Of a stretch of 64,000 nucleotides of DNA, positions 20,927-33,229 are shown in pieces (the stretch's first letter is position 1; each line of letters opens with the position of its first letter). The position numbers and the translations under genes are program-made. The stretch covers positions 28,949 through 92,948 of the forward strand of contig JAHBMJ010002367.1 of NCBI GenBank assembly GCA_018398765.1, written 5' to 3'. The notes under the pieces were generated by a model. It worked only from the letters and a program-made list of their open reading frames with translations, ran no database searches and had not been told where the DNA came from. The DNA comes from Chromera velia (Eukaryota; Sar; Chromeraceae).

Positions 20927-23205
20927 ATGGAGGACGAAGTGAATCCACTTTTTGTTGAGATTACGGAGGAGGGGAGGGAAGAAGAGAAAGCAGACGGGGG
21001 CGCGGAGGAGAACATAGAGGAGAGTGGTGACGTCCCGATGACGGGGGCAGACGACGAAGAAGAGGACGCTCCATCTCCTGTGAGTATGAACGGAGACATA
21101 CACACAGATGGAGTTTTAGGAGGCGAAGCAGGATCTGGGGGCCTGCCCTCGGGGGCCGACAGAGAGAGGGAAGAGGAGGAGAACGACAGAAAGGAGGCGG
21201 AGGAGACGGATGCACTCCCCCAAGTGATTCTGCAAGTGGAGGTCGGTCGGGTTAAACGTTCTTCCAGTGGGAATATTGGAAAAGGGATCAGACAAACTCT
21301 TCCGGGGCTTTACCCGATTTTGAATCTCTGGCTATTCATGTAGATCGTACTTCTTCGGTTGCTTTTCGGTAGTGTCCTTCATCCTCTTCTTTTTCTCGCG
21401 TGTCCAATATCGGTCTGCGTCTCCTCCTTTTTTTTCTTTGACTGATCTTCTGCTGGTGTATCATGAACTCGGGATCCACTTTCCTTTTTCTTTTGTCAAA
21501 GTCTCCCTTCCTTCCTTTTCTTTTGTGTGCAGACTAGATCGTCCGCAAGAAAAAGACAGGAGAACCAGAAGCAATCGACAACGAAGGGAAAGAAAGCGAG
21601 CGGAGCCAAGGGGAAGAAAGGAAAGGGAAAGCCGAATGCAGGGCAACAGGAGGAGGAGGAAAACAAAGAGGACGTGGAGATGGAACCGGTCGGTTGGTTG
21701 CTTGGTTGGTTCGTCTGTCTTGTCCAGTCTTTCGCTTCTTTGTTTTCTTGTTCAAACCCTTAGGTCGTTTTGCCCTCTGTGCCTTTCTTTTAAGGTTGAC
21801 CCTTCGTCTGGCAGGACCTTGCTGCTCCCTCACTCTGTGTTGCTTGGTCCCTGGTTTTGTGGGGAGCAGTGCGGATTATAGTGTAGCTCCTTCAAGCTCT
21901 CCCTCTGTCTGTCCTTGTTCTCGTATCGATCGTATCGGTGCAGCTACAGAGGTGCAGACAGAGTTAAGATACAAGAGAGGTGTTTGCATTTTCGTGAACG
22001 AGACAGACAAAGTGATGAGGCCAATTCACTAACACAAACGATGCCTGCAGGTGGAGGATAGTCAGCCTTCGAGCAGCAGTGGGCAGCATGTGGTGGATGC
22101 AGCGCCAGCAGAAGAAGAGGTGGAGGAAGAGGGGGAGAAAGAGAAAGAGAAGGCCAAGGTGGTCCTCGTGACTTCCAAAACTTCTCCAAAGCAGCAGCAG
22201 CAGGACGCAAGTCCCCTTGCTCTCCCCCCCCGGTCTTTCTTCTTTGTGGCCAATCTCACCAGCCCCCTGCTGGATTCTTCAAGTTTCCGAGAGCTGCTCC
22301 CTCAGCCCAGCAAGGCAGAGACCATCGCGGTGTCGAAAGAGTCAAAAACAGTGCAGATCACCATGAGGGGTCAGTGAGCTAGCGAGGGGTCTGTATGTGG
22401 GTCTCCCTCTGTGTGTGTCTATGTCTGTCTGTCGACGTCAACCCCTTGGTCTCTCTGTTCCTCTGCGTCCGTCCTTGTCACTTGGAATAGCTCTACGTCC
22501 TTGTCATTTGACGTAGCTCTAGAGAGCCGGACGGACCAAGAACGAACCCCCTTGGAGTGATGAGTTTGAATAACCCCGCCTCCTGGGGATCGTAAATGAA
22601 TGAGTCAATGACTGCGAGCACGTTAGCGTAGTGAAGCAAGCAGAATGAAATCATGTGTCTTTCTGCCCTGGAATATCCATTTATCCTCTCATCTATTCCT
22701 TCCTTCCTTCCTTCCTTCCTTCCTGTCTCAGGAGAGTCACCGGAGGAGGCAGTGGAGGCTGCGATTGCCGCGTCGAAGCATCTGAACAATGTCGTCCTCC
22801 CGGGGGGGCACCGTCTGTCTGTCAGCTTCCCTCTGGCAGACGGGTCCAATCCTCTGGCTCCTGTGTCGAATGGTCTGACGATGAACGGAGAGGAGTCTCC
22901 TCAAGGGCCTGCAGGGAAGGAGAACAAAAAGGATGGGGGGGCACAGGAAGGGGGGGGGGAGAGGGGTGTGGATCAGTCCCCTTCCGCGTCCCCTTCTGAC
23001 AGACAGAGGGGAGAGTCGGGGGGCACAGGCACAGGCACAGGTGGGGGCACGGAGAGGGAGATCAAGATGCCTACGTGGGATTGGAAGGATGAAGTCGTGC
23101 ATAGACGCCCTGGTACACATGGTCAGTCCGTCTGTCTGTCTGTCTGTCTCTCTCTTTTCATGTTTCCATTTTCTTCGTTTCTTTTTTTTTCTTTCTTTCT
23201 TTTTT

Positions 23206-23237
<32 letters not shown>

Positions 23238-23239
23238 TC

Positions 23240-23270
<31 letters not shown>

Positions 23271-26200
23271 TCCTTTCTTCCTTCCTTCCTTCCTTCCTTC
23301 CTTCATATTTGGAAACGATGGCAGCATTTGACCGAGAGCGTTTCTTGTTCTCTTTCTCCTCCTGCTTGCTTGATGCATTATTTTAAGTTGTTCTTGTCCT
23401 CATCTTCATACTCGCCTCTTGCTGTCCAGCTGTTCTCTTGTTTCTTTTCTCCATCTGCCTTCTGTTCTCCTCCCTCTCAACCACTTCCCTCCTCTTTTTC
23501 CTTCTGCATTTCTCCCCTTGTCTTCCCATGCCGTTCTGGACTGTGCAGAGCCCAGCAGCGCTTCTAAGAGAACGGGAGGCAGCAGCAGTGGCAGAAAGGG
23601 AAAAGGGGGCACTTCCTCGTCGTCATCGTCTTCTTCTTCCTCGTCTTCCCAGCAGCAGCCGCAAGTGTTGTTGGTGAAGGGAAACGCGAAAGAGAAAGAG
23701 AAAGAGGCAAGCCCCAGATCCCAACAGCAGCAACAGCAGGAGACCGCCGAACAGCCTGCGGGGGGCGAGGCGTCCTCTGCCTCCACTTCCACCGCGGCTG
23801 GCGAGAAGGAGAAGCAGGGCGTCTCTTCCAAGCGCCAGAGATGGACCGAGGGAGAGGAGGAGGCCCTCAATGGAGCCGACGCATCTGCGACCATTGGCAC
23901 AGGCCAGAGCACCAGGGAGGGAGGCGAAGAAGAAGAGGAAGGAGAAGAGGGGAAGAGGAAGAAGCAGAAGACCGCTGTTAGCTCGGAAGAAGAGGAGGGA
24001 AAGATGAAGGAAGAGGAAAAGGTGAAAGTGAAACAGGAAGATGAAGACGCACAGGGTGACGCAAAAATGGGCACCTCATCATCTTCTGATTCCCTCTTCC
24101 CTCCGGCTGAGACAGAAGAGACGGCAGACACCCAGCAGCAGCAGCAGCAACAGCAGGTGAACAAGGGGGCAAGGGTGGGGGAGACCAATTCGACATCTGC
24201 TACCACTGCGGCAGATAACCAGGCTGCTCAGGCAGGCAGTGGAGGAGAGGCAGGAGGGCAAATGGTCACTTTCGAAATCTCACTTCAACCGGGGTCGCCT
24301 GCTGGATCTGCGGCGGCTCCTGCAGCTGCTCCGGCTGCGGCTGCAGGGGGTCAGCAGGCGGCGGCCCCTATTGAGGACGACTGTCCGTATCCTCTCATTG
24401 ATCTGCGGGTCCTCGATAACCTCCCGAAACAGTCAGCCCCCCCCCCTCCCTGGATTTCCTCTCCTTTCCCTTTGTCTTCCTCCCTTGTTCTCTGTTCCTT
24501 CTTTCCTTCTTAAATTCCTTTGACACTCTGTATGGAGGAAACGTAGACAAAAACATGGACTCCCCTAAGACAAAATGCTTTCACAAACAAGAACAGATAC
24601 ACCTTTCTTGTGTTTTAGTTCCAAATCTTCTGTCGTGTGGCGCAACGATCTCAGGAGTCTAAAATAACACCGCATTGATTCTCTCTCTCTCGTTCTTCTT
24701 CAACAAGCGGCCGGGTTGACTGATCTGACCGAGCTCTCAAGCGTGCGTTTGGTCAACTTCGTCCGGCTGTATACCGGTCTACACGCGTGTGCATGTATGT
24801 ATGTATGTCGTCAATTGTTTCTGCAGACATGTGGAGCACTCTCGCATCAGTGACAGACCCAACGGTAACGTCGAGGAGAGCCTTGCCAACCCTGTGCTGA
24901 AGTGGCAGGAGGACATGTCGATGGCCGACAAGGTCGCAGACCATCAGAGAGCACATGAGGTTGTGGGACTTGTGAACAAGTCAGTCAGTATTCTTTCTTT
25001 CTTTCCTTCCTTCCTTCCTTCCCTTTCTCTCTTTCTTTCTTTCTTTCTTTTTTTTCTTCGTTTCCTTCCTTCCTTCCTTCTCTCTTTCTCTCTCCCTCTC
25101 CCTCTCTCCGCGCGGGCGCGGGCGTGTACGTGCGTCTGCCCGTTTGCGTTCCCTGCCTGTGAGTCCGTGTCTGTTGTGTTCTTGATGCCAAAAAAGACAA
25201 TGTGTGGTCTCTTCGTACCCCCCTCTTTCCATCTGTTTGTGTTCTCTCGACGAGAACGGCAGTTCCATCCTCATCCTCATGATGCTGCATGGTTCTTGCA
25301 TGCATGTGCTGCATGGTTCTTGCAAGCAGATACCTTCTTCTCCGCAACCTCCCGGAGAAGTTCGGGAACGCCGTCCAGTTGATCAATTATATCAGGGACG
25401 TCACTGGCATAGAACCTCAAACGGTCAGTTCTCGAGGGACTGCATGCATGCAGTTGAAGTCAGACTCCTTTGTCTGACGCGAGGCAATCAATCCAGTAGT
25501 GAAATAGGCAAGGCAAGCAACTTCCTTCTTTGTTTGGGTGGGTCCAATCATCTGCACTCCCTTTGTTGAATTTGTCTTCGTGGGATGCAACAGAAATAAA
25601 TCCCATGCAGGGATATCGCTGAAGGAAGAGGAAGAAAGCAAGTCAAGCAGGCATCCGGACATTCATGGTGCTTTCTGTCTCTCTTTGGCTCTTCGACACA
25701 AACGGCAAAGAAACGAAAAGGGTTGGCATCCTATCCGCTTCGACCGGCAGGAAGGTTACTTCTACACTGTATCGATAGAAGGGAGGAAGGAAGGAAGGAA
25801 CGGTGCTTCTTTTGTTTTCCCCACGTATCACAGAAAACCTCCTGGCTCGATCCCCTGCCTGCCTGCCTGCAGGTCGAGATCAAGCCCGACATCGACTGCC
25901 GCAGATCGATGGAGGCGCGTGACAGAGAGAGGGACTACATAGGGAAGGCGAAGGAGAGAGGAAGGAAGATCCTGGTGGACCGAAAAAACAGATTCATGGC
26001 ACACGTGACGCTCGAAAGTCAGTCAGTGAGTGAGGCACTCCCTCCCTCCCTCCCTCATTCGACAGACATCCTCTCTACTCGCATGTGTGAGTGGGTTTTT
26101 AAGTGACTTTTTGTCTGTCTGTGTTTTGTGAACTGGAAGTCGACAAGAAGTATCGACAGAAACCACCTTTCTCTTTTCACTCTCTTCTGATATTTTCTCT

Positions 26201-29200
26201 TCTCTTCTAGTATCCGGTCCTTGCTTTTCTTGCGTTCGCTTCTCTCCGTTTATCTGTGGATTTGGTGTTTTGTTGTGCTGTATTGCAGGGCCGAAAGATG
26301 CCTCGAGTGTGCTCAGCTGCATTCACGGGGTCAGTGCAAACAAAAAGAATGCAATCGAGGCATGAGATAAAAACGTGGAACCATCAGGAGGGCAGCCGGA
26401 GCGTTACTCAGGGGCCTCTTCGTAGAGAGAGATGCGCTTGTTTGACCATACATACATTCTTTGAAGTTGACAAAGAGAGAGCAACGAAACAGGGCCCAGG
26501 CCTGATTGCCCTCCCCTACTCAGCCGTTTGTCTCTCCGGTTTCCTCTGGTCTTCTTGAACGAACCTGCCTCTCTGCCTCCCTGCGTGCGTCAGGCCAAAG
26601 TGATGGAGACCATCGGAGGCACCCGAGTTCCTGTCGAGCTGTCCGCATGCTTCGCTCCGCCACTCTATGCTTCCTCGACCCTCTGGATCGGGAGCTACAG
26701 ACGTGAGTGGGTAGGTCGGTCAGGGTGCCTGCCTGCCTGTCAGAGGCAGACAACTACATGGACAGATGGATGAATGGATGTCCACAAAGTGTTCCGCCCT
26801 TCGTCGCCAAGTCATTAGTTTGAAGATGCCCTCCTAGAGTCCCATTGACCTCTGCCTCTCGCCCCCTCTTTCTCTCTTTCTGCATTCCTTTCTTTCTGCC
26901 TGCTTCACACTCCTTTCTTTGATGCCAAAATGTGCGAATGAATGAATGAATGAACGAATGAATCAATGAATGAATGAATGAATAGATGGATGGATGAATA
27001 GATGGGTGGATGAATGAATGGATGCAGACGAAGTGAAGTCGAAGATGCAGAGGCTGAGGGAGATCTTCAGTCGTGTGGGAACGATTCAGTCCTTCCGCAT
27101 CCAGCCCGAGAAGGCGGCTGCCTTCGTGTCCTTCGCGACGGTCGAACTGGCGGTGAGGGCGAGAAACATCTTCTACGGATTCAAACTTGAGTCAGTCAGT
27201 CAGTCCGTCAGGCAGTCAGCCAGGCGAGCGAGTGTAAGTGCGTTAGACCCCCCCCTGCATTTGGGAGGACTGTGTCTGTCTGTCTGGATGCATGGAGGAG
27301 GCGGGGGTGTGTCGGGCGTGGATGGGTTGGGAGTGGAGTGCACTCGGTAGGCGCTGGCACTGGAGGGCGTGAGCGACTGTATGTTTATCGTGATTGTATG
27401 TGGAAAGCTGTGTCACGATGGGGACATGAGCGTAGAATGGATGGAGTGTGTGAGAGTATGTAAGTGACTTGTTGCTACCTACCTGGTTCTCTCTTTTCTC
27501 ATTTGCTCGCTTGGTCCCTTGTTTGTTCTCCTTTCTTTCTTCTGATGCTGCAGCGATACGTGCGAGTTGAACGTGGACTTTCTGTGCACTGGGCGGGTTG
27601 ATGATCGACCTGAGAGGGAGAGAGACAGACCCAGAGGGAGGTCAAGGTCCCCTCAGACTTTCCCCCCCCCAGTTCCCCTCACAGTCGACAGCCGAAACAG
27701 ACCCCCACCCCCCCCGCCCCCAGGAAATAGAGACAGAGACAGAGACAGGCCCCTTCCCCCCCCTCCCCGGGACGCACGAGATCATCGCATGGATATGCCC
27801 CCTCGCGACAGGGACCGCCCCCCCCTGGACCGGGAGTTGCCCCCACGTGATCGCCCCCTACCCCCTCGCGACCGGGATATGCCCCCGCGGGATAGAGATC
27901 TCCCCCCTCGGGACCCTCGTGATAGGGACATGCCTCCGCGCGACCGCGATCTGCCGCCTCGCGACCGCGATCTTAAAATCCCACCCCCTCGTGACCTCGG
28001 CCCCCCTCGCGATCGTGACCTTCCCCCCGCACGCGACCGAGAGCGAGACAGAGTGATGCCAGAGAGGGCCCCGGACTACCGTCGGGACGCCCCTCCTCCC
28101 GGCCCCCCTCCGCATGAACGAGGAGACTGGAGAAGGGGGGATGACGCATCCCGACGCCCCTCCCCTCCAGGCAGAGGAGGAGGTGGAGACAGAGAGACCC
28201 GTCCGCCCCTTCCCAAGGAAAGAGACTACGAGAGAGTGAGACCGGGTGGTCCCTCCCCCCCCGCACCGCATGACAGCAACAGGGATTATCTGGGGGGAAG
28301 AGACAGAGGGACGCTGCGAGACAGAGACAGGCCTCCCCCACCTCCAGACGCCAGAGACAACAGAGACCGAGACCCTCCCCCCAGGCAGGACTACGGCCCC
28401 CCTCTGGATTCAAGAGCAGACAGAGACAGGCCCCGGCAAGATTACGCGCCCCCTCCAGATGCCAGGGACAGAGATAGGCCCCGGCAGGACTACCCGCCAC
28501 CTGCAGACCCCAGAGACAGGGACAGGCCCCGGCAGGACTACGCGCCCCCTCCAGATGCCAGAGACAGAGATAGGCCCCGGCAGGACTACCCGCCACCTGC
28601 AGACCCCAGAGACAGGGACAGGCCCCGGCAGGACTACGCGCCCCCTCCAGATGCCAGAGACAGAGATAGGCCCCGGCAGGACTACTTGCCCCCTGCAGAC
28701 TCCAGAGACAGAGACAGGCCCCGGCAGGATTACTTGCCTCCTGTGAAGAGTGAATATGTGAAGCAGGAATGGAATCCTCCGCCCCCCATCGACTCCAGAG
28801 ACAGCAGGGACAGGGGGGCCCGCATTGGAGACAGGGGTGGGCCGTCTTCAGACTCTAGAGCCGACAACAGAGACAGGCCCCGTGACTGGAACGCACCCCT
28901 CCCCGACCCAAGGTCCGACCGAGGGCGGCTGCCAGAGAGGGGGGGGCCCTCTCCAGAATCGAGAGACAGACCCCGGCAGGACTACGCGCCGCCGCCTGAC
29001 GCCAGAGATAGACCCAGACAAGACTATGCGCCGCCGCCCGATGCCAGAGACAGAGACAGGCCCCGGCAGGACTACTTGCCCCCTGCAGATTCTCGAGACG
29101 CGCCCCGGCAGGGGGGTGACTGGAATCGCCCTCCTCCTGTAGACGCACAGGCTTACGGGTGGGGCCAGTCACCAGCCCCCTCTGTATCCAGAACAGCAGG

Positions 29201-31219
29201 AGGAGGTCGCCCTCTTTCTCGTGAGCGTGACAGAGATCGAGCCCGTGATCGCTCTCGAAGTCGCACCCCCCCACGCGGGGGGCCTTCCGCTCCTCCTTAT
29301 GAGCAGTCGTCTTGGCGGGGGGGTGGAGGCGGAGGGTATATGCCTGAGCCCGTCTCCCACACCACCCGCTCCGGGGGTGTGGTTTTGAAAGATCGTCAGA
29401 CCGCAGAGGCCGAAAGATCGTCGCGTCAGGCGGTGGAGCTGCGTCAAGGACCGGGGGGAAGCAGTCTCTCGTCTAGTCAGGCCGCGGGGTGGAATCGTGG
29501 CGTCTCGACTGTGACTTCATCTTCCGCTGCCGGAGGTGGTGGTGGTGGTTGGGGTCGTGGAGACAGAGACAGCAGAGACGATTCCCGAAGAGATCGGGAT
29601 CGAGGAGGGTGGCCTTCTTCCTCTGGAGGAGGGGGAGGGGGTGCCTGGCGGCAGACGAGTCTCGCCAACACGGAGCCGGACTCTGAGCCTGGGACTCATC
29701 GAAGAGGGGGGGTGGGGGTGGTCTCAGAGAGACAGGGACCTGTGTGTGAACTGAAAAAGCAAGGGCAAGTCTTCTGCAGAGCTGTCGCCTCTTTGGTGAT
29801 CGGCGATCCTCTTCTCACACCGTCAGTCGCAGGAAGAGACAACAGATAGGTGAAGGAAGGAATATGGAATGCTTCAGACTAGTGTTGGATTGAGTGGATG
29901 GGAATCCGAAAAACTTTCATTGCATTTGCAAGACAATGATCAGAAAGAACACTGCAAGAATGTGGCATGCATGTGACAGAAGGAAAAGAAGCTGCCTGCC
30001 CTTTCTCCTGGCTTTTCTTTCGACTGTCCGGCTGTAAGAGGTATCGGCTCTCTCTGCCTTTGAATTTTCGTGCCGTGTTTTTCCGTCTTGTCTGCTTCTC
30101 CTGCGGGTGGGCGGGCGGGCGTGTGTGCAAGTGATCTCGATGCGAAGGGGTTCTTATGCGTGTGTGAGTGTGTGTGTGGCGCCGACTGCAGAGCTCGCAC
30201 TTTGGAAGTGACCCAAAGAGCGAACAGGTCTCGTCTGGAACAAGCAGCGATGAAGACCGGAAAGCGTGTGATCTGGAAACTGTCGCCAGGTTGGAAAGGA
30301 AAGGAAAAGGGGGGGGGGGGCGAGAGGCACGGGGAGGACTGAAAAGAAAAAATGAAACCAACCAGACGACTTCCTGTGTGTAGGACCTTTTCGTCTTGCA
30401 TTCCATTTGCTTCGCCTGTCTTCTACTGTCTCTCTCTTCGACTCCATCCATCCATCCACCGTCCTCGAGAACCCATCCACCGGCCCTACCCCGAGAGCTG
30501 TTTGTCACCTGTAGTCATTCATTCCTTGTTGCGTGCCTTCAAATGTGCTGTTTGCAAAGTCTCATTGGATTTGTTTGGAGCGGCATGGTAATAATTGAGC
30601 CTGTCGGTTCTTTCTTCTGGCTTGCTCTCTGCCTGCCTGTGCAGCTACTGAGGCGGACGTCGCCGGTTTCAACGAATTTGTTCACTACTTTGAGGAGAAG
30701 GAGAGAGTCGGCCTCATTGAAGTCAGTCAGTTAGTCAGTCAGTCAGTTAGTCGTTTGGATCAATTTGTTTTTCTATCTACCATCAGCGGCTTCTTTGCTG
30801 AATACCAACTCTGTCAGGGCTTACGTTTTTTTTTTCTTCCAATGCAACCTTGTGGGATTCTGTCTCCTTTGGGTGTTCTTTTTGGCAAGTGCCTGTGCAG
30901 CTTTGCTTTGTGTACAAACAATATGGCACACATGTACCTGAGTGCATGCGTGGGCCTGCCTCGATTTGCAGATGCCAGATCGCATTACAGTCATCATCCC
31001 GCCCATCCAGTCCTTCTTGGACGTGATCAGGGTCAGTCGAGCCATGCAATCCGTCTCTCAGTCAGTAGTACGTTATCATTCACTCAGTCAGTCAGTGAGT
31101 CAGTCCGACTCCTTGTCGTACCGGGGTAGGACAGTAAGCCTTCCGAGCTTGCGGTGTTTTACCCGCCTCGCTTGCTTATCCCGTGATTTCCTTTTCTCTT
31201 TGCATCTCCGTGTCCTTCC

Positions 31220-31252
<33 letters not shown>

Positions 31253-31283
31253 TCCTTTTGTGCGTGCGTGCGTGCGTGCGTGC

Positions 31284-31315
<32 letters not shown>

Positions 31316-31621
31316 CTGTGTGTGTGTTTCCTTTTGTGCGTGCGTGCGTGCGTGTGTGCGTGCGTGTGTGTGTGTGCTTCCTTTTGTGCGTGCGTGCGTG
31401 CGTGCGTGTGTGTGTGTGTGTGTGCATGCGCGCGTGTGTACTTTCCTCCTAGTCTCCATTTTGCTGTGCGTTGGTCGTCACTGTTATGTCATTGTGTTGC
31501 GTCTCTCCGCTTTCAGTGCACTTCTTTGCTTCCTTTGATTCCTCTGTGTATCTGAACGAACTCATGCATGCAGGTGAACGTGCACGATAGGTCCATCCAC
31601 TTGTTGATTGTTCAGCATTGA
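20927..31621 (+). CDS. SPEN/FPA-like RNA-binding protein: RRMs plus C-terminal SPOC domain, 16 exons
   Basis: Exons: 20927-21241, 21533-21688, 22051-22369, 22732-23121, 23549-24431, 24827-24979, 25330-25423, 25873-26017, 26289-26329, 26594-26702, 27028-27190, 27554-29821, 30192-30289, 30645-30721, 30972-31031, 31574-31621. The sum is 5,319 nt (1,772 residues), with every phase joining and a TGA stop. An acidic N-terminus precedes a divergent RRM (about 205-290, [10 protein letters not shown]), then a Gln/Glu/Ser-rich linker, RRM2 (about 739-845, [12 protein letters not shown] ... HVTLE), RRM3 (about 858-930, TLWIGSY ... [13 protein letters not shown]), a long Arg/Asp/Pro repeat region, and a SPOC domain (about 1655-1772: [55 protein letters not shown]). 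SPOC proteins such as SPEN, RBM15 and plant FPA act in RNA processing and transcription; a nuclear role is inferred. Thirteen of 15 donors begin GTC. The start is the first Met of exon 1. Confidence 0.88.
23129..23306 (+). repeat. (TCTG)n, (TTTC)n and (TTCC)n tracts in intron 4
   Basis: Long pyrimidine-only tetranucleotide tract directly after a GTCAGT donor. It produces spurious SFLPSFL open frames and antisense Lys/Arg frames. Similar pyrimidine tracts occur at 24992-25092. Confidence 0.9.
27783..28032 (+). repeat. 21-bp coding repeat, PPRDRD(L/M) units
   Basis: In-frame heptapeptide repeats within exon 12 of the RRM/SPOC gene. The Arg-Asp alternation resembles RD/RE-type splicing-factor tails and is probably disordered. 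Confidence 0.8.
28378..29105 (+). repeat. 48-bp coding repeat, [13 protein letters not shown] units
   Basis: Sixteen-residue units alternating between APPPDA and PPPADP endings; the most regular block is 28435-28740, with degenerate copies to 29105. Expansion by whole units keeps the frame. The block is antisense-open, giving false minus-strand frames (27973-28596). Confidence 0.85.
31221..31440 (+). repeat. (TG)n and (TGCG)n microsatellite in the last intron
   Basis: Mixed TG/TGCG tract with three interspersed copies of CTTCCTTTTGTGCG, in the intron before the final RRM/SPOC exon. Low-complexity frames over it (CVCVCV and HTHTHT) are not genes. Confidence 0.92.
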
Positions 31622-32148
31622 TTCTTCAAATGAAAGCAACACGAGGAAGGCAGGAGGCAGAGAGTGCAGAGAAGCGGGGAAGTGGGCGCTGGAGATTTCT
31701 GTCTTCTCTTTCTGTGTATATCAAGTGCCTTTTAATGTCTGCCTTTCTTTGGCATGTCCTTCCTCTTTCTTCCTTGTCCTGCTCTTCTGTCTTTGTCTCT
31801 CTCTCCTGCTCTTCTGTCTCCCAATTCTGTTCGTTGCAAATGCCGTGCGGAAAGAAAAGCAAAGGAAAGAGCGGTGAGAGTGACGAAATAAAAAGGGAGG
31901 AAGAAGCGCAAAACAATCCGGCGAAGCAGTTCGCATGATCAGCATTTGTTCCCATGCACTCGCATCTACGGATTGGCCTGCTCACTTCCCTCGTTTCGCT
32001 TTCTGTTTGACCGAGTCTCTGTATGTCTATGTTTCTTTCTTTCTGTCTGTCTGTCTGTACGGTCCTGAAGGACATGCACGCGATGCCGGTGCATGCTGGG
32101 CTCTTTTGGAGGACACGGGAAAGGGGGGAAGGGGGGGGGGGTTCGGGT

Positions 32149-32501
32149 GCATGAGAAATGTTCGAAGATTCAAACCGGTGTCCGCAAACGTCTTTTGTGA
32201 AGTCCTGAAGGCCTTCCTAGACCTTCAACGAGCGAGGACGCGGACCCAACAGATCGACGTACAGGCATCGGTCCTCCTCGAGGCGGCCCTCCATCTTGTC
32301 GCGCGAAAGGGTTCCCGTGCAGCGCTCCGAAAGTTATTGAACTTTGGCGTTTACATCGAGAGAGAAAAGAGGCTGAGAGAGAGAAAAGGACTCCACTCCG
32401 GGTTGCGTGTGTGTGCCTTCTTTGGCCATGCTGCGATCGTTGAGACCCTTTTTTCTCTCAGCGGGCGTCGAATTGCGACGAAGGGGGGGCGGGAGGTATG
32501 A
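32149..32501 (+). pseudogene. ankyrin-repeat-like fragment
   Basis: A plus frame encodes two ankyrin-like units: ALHLVARKGSRAALRKLLNFG and LRVCAFFGHAAIVETLF. The natural continuation (AGVELRRRGG) lies in another frame, indicating an indel near 32450. There is no start codon or splice context that I can support. The fragment sits about 500 bp downstream of the RRM/SPOC gene. It may be a decayed gene or one exon of a gene whose other exons I cannot find. Confidence 0.4.
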
Positions 32502-33229
32502 TGAGATACTGAAAGGGGAATGCAGACACCTGCTTGATGATTTGTTTGTTAACTTTCTTCCTTCCTTTTCCCTTCTTTTTCCGATCATGCATTCTCTTCA
32601 TTTCTTTGTGTGTTCGTAAATTCATTTGTTTGTATGGTGACCCGCTCGCGGGAGGGGGAGGGGGAGGGAAGGGACCAGCAGGGAGACAGCTAGGCAGGAC
32701 ACACAAACAAACAGGGGGCAGGCAGGAACAAAGAGCCCCGATCCATTTGCACGTTCGTGAGCATCTGTCAGGTAAGTGAACGTGGAGTTCGCGTGAGTTC
32801 ATGCAATCTTAGCCTTTTGGTCAGTCAGTCGGTCAGTGAGCCTGTTTATCGCTGCCTCAAGCCGCCCTGTCTGGGTGCATGGGTGAATTTTTGACGCGGT
32901 GGCAACTAGCGGCATGCAGGTACGTCAACCGGGTATGATCCTTCTTCGTCGTTCGGGTCTGTCTGGCTTGACGACATAAAAATATCTCCATCGATCTTAG
33001 CCTAGTCGATGGACTTCCACTGCATGAACCGAGCAAGCCTTCTGGTGGTCCTGGGAGGGTCCTTGTTGGAGGGGTTCGTGGCTTCTTTTTTTGTCGTGCA
33101 ATATGTGCGTACATCTCGTGTCGAATGCATTACACAGGCAGTCCAGGCACCTGACGCTCATGCGTTGGTTCCTCCTGACTTGAACAGTGACTTCATCGAA
33201 ATTTTTGTGCAAGCATCATAAACAAAAAA

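Noticed and set aside
23129-23378. Long SFLSFF / KKERKKE frames
   Set aside because: Products of (TTTC)n/(TTCC)n intron microsatellites; likewise at 24985-25325, 56336-56707 and 62848-63228.
27858-29274. Minus-strand frames of 137-207 codons
   Set aside because: Antisense to the RD-repeat exon of the RRM/SPOC gene.
31100-31555. VCVCVC and HTHTHT frames
   Set aside because: Translation of a (TG)n/(TGCG)n microsatellite.
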